From Hyalella azteca (taxonomy: Eukaryota; Arthropoda; Malacostraca; Amphipoda; Hyalellidae), in the NCBI RefSeq assembly GCF_000764305.2, contig NW_025947367.1:211864-275863 (forward strand): 64,000 nt of DNA, written 5' to 3'. Below the pieces are notes generated by a model, which had not been told where the DNA came from, did not search any database, and worked only from the letters and a program-made list of their open reading frames with translations. The first letter of the stretch is position 1; each line of letters opens with the position of its first letter. Shown in pieces: positions 27,701 through 39,700 of the stretch. A program made the position numbers and the translations under genes.

Positions 27701-30700
27701 TTGCGTCCTGTTCTACCTAATGAAAAATCATCGTTTTTGTTTACTAGTTTGTACGTGGAAACTGATTACTTAATTCCCTGTATCAACTCCAAATCTGATA
27801 TTTACACCACTCCTTCAGCATCTTATTGTTTCTTCCTCTTTATATCACTCTTAATATATTTGATTATTACAATAATAATAATAGGTATAATTATATACCC
27901 ATGAAAGAAGGTGAACCCAGCGTCCGTTGCTCGGGACAGATATTCTATGAGCTACCTCAAAATTCCATTCAATACCACTTGCCCATCAATAAATGAGAAC
28001 CCCAGCTCATATTCCCAATGTTTAGCCATAACTTATTTCGGGTAAGCAAGTACATCATTATACCTAATTTCAGATCTTGTTTACCAATCAATTATGTTGG
28101 GTATATTCTGGCTCGATGAGTATTGTAGGTATATTAACCCCTATCTTGATATACTTCTATCATTGGTCTGCCAAACTCAAAAGTTCATCATGAACTTGAA
28201 ATAATAAAAAAAACGTCCAGGAAACTCACCGTGTACTAATTTTTTTTGCGTTTTCTCAGTTTTTAAATTTTTGCTAAACCTAATAGTAACATGACTATTT
28301 TACTAGCAAGTTACTATTTTGCATCTTTCGTTCACCTTAAAAAAATTGTCATGCTATTGTCGCTATTACTAATGAAACCGTCATCACTCGGTTTCATTGA
28401 AGAATTAAACCGGGTGATGCAATTAAATTTTTTTTAATTTTTCAAAAATTAAAATCCATTTATTATCACCTTCAACAATTTTAATATTATAAGTAGTAGC
28501 TAGCGCTGACCGAGATATTTGCACTGTGTCTCAGGAGCAACACGAAGGCAGCGGCACCGTGGACGCGCTGTCGCCGCCCTACCTCAGTGCCACCAACTTC
28601 TCGTACGCCGCCCCCAGTCCTGCTAACAGTCCGGGTATGTGACGACTTGCATTAACTTATTACAAATTATCTGCGCCCATTAGTTCACTTCGTCTCTTTG
28701 AGATGCTAACGCTGCTTCTTCCGAGCCAGCTTCAGCGGGCTGGACAACTGAGACCTTCCAATCCTTGTGGGTGAGGATTAATTTGAGACTTTGAATAATT
28801 GAGACCTTCCGCCTCGCTGGCGATGTTATATTTTGACCTTCGGTGCGAAATAGCTTGATCGCTGAAGCGCTAGCAAATCATTATACGACTACTACTATTA
28901 GTTCATCAAATCCTGTTACCTTCACTGTGTCTCAATGTTAGACTTTTTTGGCAAGTTTGTCAATGCTAATTTAATTTATATGTTCACATGTTGACGAGTT
29001 GATACTATTCATTTGAACCAGTCCCGCCAGCAGTCCAGTTAAATAACAACTCGTCTGCATACTTCTTATGTTTTTCTCATTGTTTACTTAACTCCAAATT
29101 GATTTATTTGTTCACATCTTAACGAGATCTTACAATTCATTTGTCCCGCGGTCCTACCAACGCTCCGGGTACGAGACACATTACTCTCAGAGAACTGATT
29201 GAGACTTTGTCCTAATATAGCGATGATCTTTTTGCCCTTTTGTGAGTTATCTTGATCCACTATAGATCGAAAAAAATGTATTAGTGCTACGAGAATTCAT
29301 TTTATGCTCATTAAAGTCCCTGCCCTCAGTTAGTGTGGAAATAATGTCCCAACTTGTTCGGGCTTCTTCACTTACGAGGATCATGTCGGGAATCGGATTT
29401 TGGTCAGCCTGTATGGTTGTTTCAGATTCCCTTACTGAATTGGAAGACGAATTAAACTTAAAGTTGAATTAATTTAACGTCGAATTAATTTAAAGTCGAA
29501 TTAATTTAACGTCGAATTAATTTAACGTCGAATTAATTTAACGTCGAATGTATTTAACTTAAGTTGAATTAATTTGACTTCTGAATGAATTTGGCGTCCG
29601 AATGAATTTGGCGTCCGAATGAATTTAAAGTTGAATGAATTTGACGTCTGAATGTATTTAAAGACATATGAATTTGACCTTCGAATGAATTTGACCTTCG
29701 AATGAATTTGACGTCCGAATGAATTTGACGTCCGAGTAAATTAAACACAAATTAAATTTGTTTTTTATGTTCTTATTTGTTACGTGTTTTCTATGTTATT
29801 TGTTTTGTTGCAGATGAAGTGAGTCAGCCTGACGTAGAGAAGGAGCAGCGGCAGTACATGTGCGTGACGCGAGAGCTCGTAGACACGGAGAGAAGCTACG
29901 TCGCTGACCTCGCATCCGTCGTACAGGGGTACGGGCATTAATTATTGAACTGCTGTTCATTTATGTGTAAAATTTGGCTCCCCGTAATGAACCGCAGTTC
30001 ATTTGTGTGGAAATTGGTTCAATGGAATAAACCGCAGTTCATTTAGGTGGAAATTTGCTTCCCCGTAATGAACTGCAGTTCATTTAGATGGAAGTTCGTT
30101 CACCGTAATGAAATGCAGCTCACTTATATGAAATTTTGACTTACATGTAATTAAAAGCTGTTCACTAAACTGTTCACTTAAGTGGTCCAGTAATGAACTG
30201 CAGTTCACTTATGTGGAATTTTGATTTATCTGTAATTAAATGCAGTTCATTTTAGTTTAATTTTGATATTCTGTCATGTTTATTTTAGTGGAAATTAGGT
30301 TCTTGTGATGTTCTGCAGTTCATTTAGTGGAAAGTTTGTTTCCTGTGATGAACTGCATTTCATTTAAGTGTAATTTTAAATTGTAGTGGAAACTTTCATT
30401 TATTCCATTGAAATGGGTCACTGGAGTTCATTGAGATGGAAATTTTATTTAAATTTAAAGCTGCAATCTATTTTATTTTAATTTATAATATATTTGATTG
30501 AAATTAGTTTATGATGTATGAAGTAATTAAATGTGGTTTAATTGTTTTTATTGTACTTTTTTGTTATTTTCTGTAATGTATTCCGTGCATTTCATTAATC
30601 GGCCCCATGCAGGATCAATTTATTCAGGTTATACAATTTCCAGTCAATTCTCTGATATCTACAATTCATTTAATAAACTACACAAACTTTGTTTGTAACT

Positions 30701-33700
30701 AATCATGACAAAAGTCTGGAAATGAAGAGTTAGTTTCCGGGAACATACCAGCATCGAATATAGAGAAAAAATTTTTCCTAAGACAAATTGCTGCCAGAAT
30801 TCGTACTAATTGACTTATTTTCCAGCAGTGAATAATAAAGTCTTTTCTTTTTAATAAATAATGAAGTATTACCTTTTTAATAACTCTTTTAGTATTGAAT
30901 AATTAAGTATTACCTTATTATTGATTGACCTAGTAATTAATAAGTAAGTTCTGCCTTATTAATCACTGTCCTAGCAATTAAAGCATAATTAATTATTAGC
31001 TTATTAATGGCATTGGCACGGCAGGTACATGGCAGAGATGGCGAGCGCAGACTCCCGCATGCCGGACGACCTACGCAACGGCAAAGACAAGATCGTCTTC
31101 GGCAACATCGCCGCCATCTTCGAGTGGCATCGAGAGTAAGACCAACTGCCGTGGTACTTTTGTGGCCCTGGCATATTGATAGTGGGAGGGGAAGTGTGAG
31201 TCATTTTTGTGGTCCTGGCACATGCATACTGGGAGGGGAACTGCGGGGCCATTTTTGTGGCTCTGGCACATTGATACTGGGAGAGGAATTGCGGGGCCAT
31301 TTTTGTGGCTTTGGAACATTGACAATGAGAAGGGAACTGCGGGGCCATTTTTTTGTGGCCCTAGCACATTGATACTGGAACAGTAATTTAGTAACCTAGT
31401 AAATACATTGAGAATTGTTGATTGAAAATGTCTCGAGTCATTACATCAGAAGCACGACGAAGGCTTCTTATTTAGGATTCAGTGTCCACTCCATTAAATT
31501 GGATTATGACCTTATGATGAATTTAGGACTTTTAAGTCCACGGTAACGCTGATGCGCCGCCTTCGTAGTTCTCCGCCTCAAAGTCGTCGATAGGCAGGTT
31601 GCCTCGTCTTCGGGTCCCGGGTGTAACGTTGGACGTGTTCCGTATATTTGCCCTCCTTTGGGTCAGCTGATGCAAGATGCTGTTGCTTGTCACTTGCTGA
31701 TGGTAAGTTTCCCAATACTGGACAATCCGGGATCTTTCTCAACCACTTGTCCAGTTGTCTCTTGAATGTTGCAAGGGTGAACTCCCCTCCTTTAAGCACC
31801 TTTGGCAAGGCATTAATTAAACAGCCTCGGTCCTACCACGGACAGTGATCCCTCACGAAGAGTCTGTACTCTGGCTGCGGCTCGGTTATTAAATGGGGGA
31901 ATACTGCACAGTTTCCCCCTTCTTTCGTTGTAATATGTCGTTATTTTGGAGGTCTCACTCTCGAAGTTGGGAGCCAGTCCGTTTATCATCTTCCAAGTGT
32001 ACAGTATGACATACGGTACATGTCTCTCTTCTCCTCCTTAGTGAGTACAGTCCCAGGTGTTTCAACCTGCCCCAGTAGTTCAGCATAGCTCCCTCATACG
32101 TGAAGATCCGCGTTATATTCTATGCGACAGACTCCAGTTTCCGCACCGTGTCCGCCTGGAACGGCGCCCAAAGCTAGCAGCAGTACTTAAGATTGGGGAA
32201 CACGAGGGCTCTGAAGAGTGTGATCATTGGTGCTGCTTCTCTCGTTCGAAATGTCCGCCATATCCACCCCAACCGTTGCCGGCTGCGCGCGACTATTTCC
32301 TCGATATGGGCTTCGAACGTGGCTTCAGTACTCATCAACACTCCGAGATCTCGAACTAGTTGCTTCTCCTCAATTTCTGTGCCATCTGATGCCAAGTAGC
32401 GATGTGGCATCCCTATCTTTGTGCGGTCTCTGTATCTTATTACTTCGAACTTGGTGCCGTTGAACTGCATATTGTTCACTAGGGTGGAAAGCGGACACTA
32501 TTGTCCGCTTTCCACCTTCGCTTCTCTCGATTTCGAGTTTCCAATTGCGGAAGCTTGTCCTCTATCAGTGTTAGAAAGATAACTTAATCCAGTATTTTAA
32601 CATTGCGGAGATATCGAATACTATGTTTTTCTAAGGAATTGTAATTTCGACGATTAATTTTCATAATTAGTTGTTTAATTTGTGCATGGAATGCTCGAGT
32701 TGACTGATCTTGAATGAGCTTCAATAGAATCTCCATGAAACCCATATAAAATGATACAATTAATTGGTCGTAGCTGACGTTGCTGCAACATGCTTTTTCT
32801 CGAAGAAAAATCAAGTAATTTGCAACTGCAAAAGTAATTGTTTCTTTCCGCAGTTTCTTCTGCAAGAAATTGGAAGAATGTGTCCAGGCTCCCGAGAAAA
32901 TTGGCCAAGTTTTCATCAATAGCGAGAAGAAGTTCTGGATCTACATTAAGTATTGCCAAAACAAACCTAAGTCAGAATATATCGTGTCCGAACACTTCGA
33001 ATATTTCGAGGTGAGTTCTCATCGTCAGCTTTTACAAGGTAGCTGTTGTTCTCAATATTATTATATACTATTTTACAATAATTATCATTTATTATGCCGA
33101 CATAAATCTAATCTTCTGGCATGTGAATCGATAGTAAATACGAAACGAGTTCAATTGTGGGCATTATTATTTGGATTCGTCAGATTGTTGAAGTTAAGCC
33201 ATTTAAGCCATGGAGAAATTCACTTCCTGTCAAGTCGATACTGGGGAAGAAGAAAAGAAAGGAAGTAGACACTTTCGATGAAATTTTTTCTTTGTGCAAT
33301 TGAAATTTATTCGTGATTGTTCAGTCCAGGCCCAAGTATAACAACCAATCATAATTTTAGCGTTCTTAAATGATATTAGCAATTTGAAAATACTTCCCGT
33401 TTTACGATCATTCAATAATAACATTACTGAATTGTGCATATTTATCGTGCAGGAAATTAAGCAGAAACTCGGCCACAAACTGCAGTTATCTGACCTGCTG
33501 ATCAAGCCTGTCCAGAGACTCATGAAGTACCAGCTGCTGATCAGAGACTTGCTCAAGTGCAGCAAGAGACTTCGTCTCACCGAACAGTGCGAGAGCCTCT
33601 CCAGGGCCCTCGAAATTATGACTGTCTTACCCAGAGACGCCGACCACATGATGACCATCGGCAGGTTACAGGACTTTAAGGTGCGTGCACAACCTGCATG

Positions 33701-36700
33701 ATGACCATCAGCAGGTTACAGGACTTTAAGGTGCGTACACAACCTGCATGATGACCATCGGCAGGTTACAGGACTTTGAGGTGAGTGCACAACCTGCATG
33801 ATGACCATCGGCAGGTTACAAAGATCGTTACAAGGATCGCACTATCAAAACTCGCTCAATTACAGATGGATACCAAAGTACACATGAATTTGAAATACTT
33901 TTATACGAGAAATTCAAAATACTTTTAGAAGAGTTTTCGGGAACACGTAGCGGCTGATTTCTCGTCTGTGATTGGTGGGTTTAGATTGAATAAGCGCCAG
34001 TGATTGGCTATCGACGCTAAACTGATGCTGGATGAGACTTGTGATGATGCTGTGAGAAAGTACGAAGCCTGGGTTCCTTACCTACGAGACGAAAATTGTA
34101 CGTCTTGCTTATATCAGGAGCAACTCAATATTTTGAGCGCGGTCTGTAATGGATACCGGTAAAAACCCTGTATCTTTCCATTATATAAACATTTTCCTGT
34201 CACTTGTTCTTGCTTTACCTTTGGTAAAGTAATTTTTAATACATTTTTGTGTTTGTTATTTCCGGATAACACATTGCTCCTTTTGAACACCATAATATTT
34301 TATTGTCACTTGTGGTTATTTTATTTATAAATGAAGTAATATTCAGGCAATTGTCATGATTATTATTACAGTGCAACACATCGATCTTTTTTAATAACTA
34401 GCATTTTCTTGTCACTTCTCTTGAATTGTTGGTAACAAATAAAGCATTATTATTAACTCAAGTTTATTAATAAAGGGGAACACATCGATAATTTTCAATA
34501 ATTATCATTTTTTTGTTACTTCTCTTAAATTGTTGGTAACAAACAGTGCCATATTTTTAAAATAAGTTTATTATTACAAAGCGACGTATCGACCCGTCTA
34601 ATAATTAACATTTTCTTGTCACTTCTCTTAAATTGCTAATAACAAATACCGCCGTATTACTAAAGTAAGTTCATCATTACAGGGCAACATCATGGCTCAA
34701 GGCCAGCTACTGCACTACGGGCCGCTGCTGGTGAGCGAGGGCGACGCTAAAGCCCCGTTCAGACCCAAGGAGCTCACGGTCTTCTTGTTCGAGCAGAGCA
34801 TCATATTCTCTGAGTGCCAGAAGAGGAGAACTGCCTTCTCTTCCGAGGAATATTTCTGCAAGAGCTATCTACAGGTATAGTGCGAGTCTCGTATTGGAAT
34901 ATAATATACTTTTACTGGATACTGTTATGCAAGAGGTATCTACAGGTGGTGCAAGTCTTGTAATGTAATATACTGTTACTGGACACTGTTCTGCAAGAGC
35001 TATCTACAGGTAATAGTGCGAGTCTTGTATTGGAATATAATATACTGTTACTGAATACTGTTGCAATAAATACCTGTTCAGTGCAACCGTTTCGGGTTTT
35101 CCCCGGCGAAATTTAAACAAAAAAGTTTGTCTCTAAACTCGCTGTCGCCAAGATCGCGAGCTTTTCCTTCGGGTTCAGATTTGTTACACCCGAAGTAGCA
35201 CTTTTGTTCGGGAACTTGCAATTTCCTTTATGGCAGCATCGGGCACTTACGCCCAGAAACTTCTACTTTAAAAAATTTTTTTTCCAAAAACTCTCATTTC
35301 CAAACGCCTGCTCCGAGTTTCCTGAACTTTTGACAGCACTTAGAGTATTCTCCGACTACATATAAACTTTGATACTGATGAATCCAAACGCGTTTTAAAT
35401 AGTTGAGGTGAAAAACTGTTTTTCGCCTCTAGCTCAACAACCGCTTGACCTAGTGCTCCAAATTTTTTTTAAGCCAATTGGACCAGGACACACATTTTCG
35501 TCGTTACATTTTTTTTTTTTTTTGTGGCACCCGTACTTAAAAAGTTATATGAATGTGTTCTGGGAAATTTCAAAAATTTATCAACGACAATATTCAGAAC
35601 GTCAGTCATATCGAGTGAAATTATTCTCTCAAGTTTCGTGTGTCCATTAAACTACTACGTTAGAAACTGGTGGTGCAAGTCTTATATTGTTATATAATAT
35701 ACTCCTACTGCATACTGTATTTAGTATTAAAGGATACTGTGGCATTACAAGTATTTATAGTCATAGTATCCTTTAATACTTGTTCAATACTTGTATCGTT
35801 CAACGTTACATTTTTTTATTCCAACATCCATCCTTTCATACTTGTATCCTTTTCCCCTTTGCCCTATCTCATCACCTCTCTTGACTCCGATTAGGTACCG
35901 ATGACTTATATTATCCCCATGACCTCGATGACCCCCATGACCTCGATGACCCCATGCCCTCGATGACCCCCATGACCTCGATGAACCCCATGGCCTCGAT
36001 GACCCCCATGACCTTGATGAACCCCATGACCTCGATGAACCCCATGACCTCGATGACCCCCATGACCTCGATGACCCCCATGACCTCGATGACCCCATGA
36101 CCCCGATGACCTCCCATGACCCCGATGACCACCCATGACCTCGATGACCCCCCATGAACTCGATGAACCCCATGACCTCGATGACCTCCCATGACCACGA
36201 TGACCCCCATGACCTCGTTGACGCCCATGACCTCGTTGACGCCCATGATTGTGATGACTCCCATGACCTCGATGACCTCGATGACTCCCTCATGACCTCC
36301 CATGACCTCCATGACCCCGTTTAGATCAACAAGCTGATGATGGAGGAGCGGTGCGACGCGGAGTGCGACACGAAGTTCTTGCTGCGGTCCACGGACCCAA
36401 ACAAGCAGACGACGGTGTTCGTGGTGCAGGGGGAGAACCGCGACGATCACCACACCTGGACCTCGCAGATCAGACTCCTGCTGCAGAAACAGCGCGACTT
36501 CCTCATGGCTCTGCAGAGCCCTATTGCCTATCAGAAGGAACAGACCAAGCACCAGTGAGTAGAGAAATACTTACATACGATGCCGAGTATTACCAATAAT
36601 GCATTTTCTCGTCTTTTAGCTTGGGATGTTTTCGTTCAAATATTGAGAAGCTTGTACACTGTCACTCACGCTAAATATTAATATTTATTGATGAATTTAC

Positions 36701-39700
36701 GAGATTCGAAGTTTGGGATGTTTTCGTTCAAATATTGAGAAGTTTGAATAGAAATGCCGCTCACGCTGAATATTAATAATGATGCATTTTCAGGTTTTAT
36801 GGCTTGGGCTATTATCGTTCAAATTTCGAAAAATTTTCCATACAAACGCTGCTTACGCTGAATATTGCCAGTTGTGCAAAGTCAAATTTAAATTTAGGGC
36901 TGTTGTCGTTCTAATATTAGAGAAATTGCATTTGCGTTGGGAACTAATGAAATTAAGTTTACAAATTTTCGTTTGTATTCTTCACGCACAACTTATGATG
37001 GCTTTAGATAGTTTGATGAATCATGCGGATAAATGTTTGCAGGGCGCCGTGTCACTGTTTTGCAGTGTGCCGCAATTATGATATTAATTACGGTATGGTA
37101 TTTGCACTGCGTGCGAATATATTGACCGTAAACATGTCTGGAATCAAGGCAGTTTTTAAACTTTATTGATCAATGAGTGTCTTAGTTCCGGCCATGTCAA
37201 GACCGGATTTATTTCTCCTTCATGGTAAAATGCGATGTTTTTTATACTTGTAAGAAGACGGGCGAATGGTGTTACTGTGTTCTCTGCGTTTTTTAAGAAA
37301 CATAGAATGGTGGCTTCTGTTCTGTTTTTTTTTCATGCCAAGTTTGAAAGGTAATAAAGATTATTCCTTTCGGGTGGGTAAATGTGTGCAAAAGTTCGGT
37401 GCTTCAAGTTGATGGTCTTCCTCCTTTTCCGCGCGCCAATTCGACGGTTCTTCCTTAAAGAATTCATTTAACATTTTCCTCCTACGCCGCAACATGACAA
37501 GGAAATAAGTAAATACCTATCTCTTTAGGAGAAAGACGTGGAAACCACGTTTCATCAACGTTATTTTAACGTCAAATTCCTGGTAGATAAGAACGCCGAC
37601 TCACCTCTGAAAATCGAAATTTCACGCGTGTTTCAATAAATGTTTATCTATTCTCCTTATACCAGTTTTTTATGCAAACATGACGCCGTTGTGCTATGTA
37701 CCGAAAGTAATATAATGTGTTATGAATTGCACGCACTTGAATTATTTATTTCACGATGATAATTGTCATTATTTATTGATACAGAATTGATAATTCTGTT
37801 GGCATTGTTCTCTTCATGGGTTGAAATCAACTCCAAATAATTTTAGCTCAACTCAATTCAACATCAGGAAACATAAACTCTCTACATTTAATTTCCTAGG
37901 CTATTTTTCCATCGGCAGTAATAACCCTGAAACTTGAAGTTTGCATGTCTTTTATTGACTAGAATTATGTGCCTGAGATTTATGTACAAGTTATTAGAAC
38001 TTCATTCATGATTGTAAAGCTCTTCAAAACCTTCGATTTTAATTTTAGCGTGAAAATAAACAATAGCTTTTAATTTTGAAAAATCGGAAACTTACAGTAC
38101 AATAATTATATTTGAATTAATCATAAATAAATACTTGATCTCCCGGCACTGATCACAGTACGAAAAAAAATTCTGTTTAGTTTTCCATTTAAGTGGCTGT
38201 GGAGATTCATATTATTTCATTATTCATGTTGGAATGAAAGTTTCGGAGCATCTTTTCATTACAATATATTTAATTCAATAATCCATCTGTCATGGATTAC
38301 TTTTTCATATTCATATGAATTAACACTTACTACATTAATAATCTTATTGCGTGCTTCATTATTTAAATGCCCTACTGAAGGCCTCAATTACCCGATGTAT
38401 TTTAATGCTGTAATTTCAACGAATAATGTTTCATGTATTATATTTATTGGATCACGACGTTAATTCAGGCTTATACGTGATTCATTAACTCGGAATTTCA
38501 TTCATTCCATCTCACAAAAACTATTCAACTCACTTACTCTTAGTTCGTAATGTACATAATAGCTTGTAAATTTAGCGTTGAAACGGAAAGACTTTCGTCT
38601 AGATTTTGTACGGCTTGTTAACACCAAAGAATGATCAAATACGATATATTTGTGTTATTCGTAATAATGTATTAACGCTCTTGTAGTTCGAGTTTCAGTA
38701 AACTGCAGGGTAACATTGACACCTCCTTTCCTCTTAACCGGTTTGTATGACGCTTCTAAGCGTTAGATTCATTGATGGATAATCAAAAAAAAATCCAAAT
38801 CTGAGTTTGGTTTTTAGCGGACTCGTGCGTGCGTTTTTTTTCGATTAACTGTGAATTGAGTCGATCCGTATGATATTCCATATTCCTTTTTTATGGTAGC
38901 TACTGATGCAAATATACGTTCGATCTTGACTTCCTATCAATCTTTAAGGATATACAGTTGAACTGTTTTATTTGAGAGCTTCATCACATTTTATCAAGCG
39001 TCATTTTACTGGTTGTTCATCTGTTATCACCACCAATTCTAAAATAAATTACTGACTACTCGTTCAAAAATTGTCAGAATTTTAATTTTCATTGTTGCAC
39101 TATGCAAGAAATTTTTTGCGGTCCTAGTCTTCCAAAATTCTTAATTCATCTGAGTTTTTTTACTGACTTGAAGAAATTCAACACTTGTCTAAGTTTACGA
39201 ATATATATTGTGTAGGTATATCAATTGCTGTATTAAGATGTGTCCTTATGCTCTCTCTCCTTCTCTGTGCATCTTCGTCTCCTTGTACATACATTCTCTG
39301 TGTCGGTAATACAATAACGGTTGATGAGTAAGTTGGTGTGTTTGTACGTGTGTTCTTGTGTATTTTATTGGCATTGACGTAAAGAAGTATGGCGTCGCAG
39401 CTTTATGTAGGGGAGCAACGTAATGTATTCTATGTATGCCGCATTGTATTTTATGTACGTTTAAATAATACTTGTTGTGATGCGGCGTTTCACATTCACT
39501 CAAGATTCCTACGAACTTTTTTCACATAAACTGGCTTTTCACTTTCATTGAAGATTGGTCTTCAACGTTTCTTGTATAGCGTCCACTGCCCTTTTGAAAA
39601 TTATATAGTATTATCTATAGCTTTGGCTGGTCATAGGTTTTTTGTCTGCACTCGGATAAAAGATATTGGTATTTTATCATCATAGTGACACACTATCTTT

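Larger units (their letters stand above)
28635..29813 (+). other. Intron 5
   Basis: Contains a partial MITE-like copy and a short-unit tandem array, listed separately. The 62-codon frame at 29284-29472 overlaps both and is not supported. Confidence 0.7.

Noticed and set aside
35784..36552. Minus-strand frames with GHRGH or RSWGSS repeats
   Set aside because: Antisense of the CATGACCTCGATGA array and of PH exon 11.
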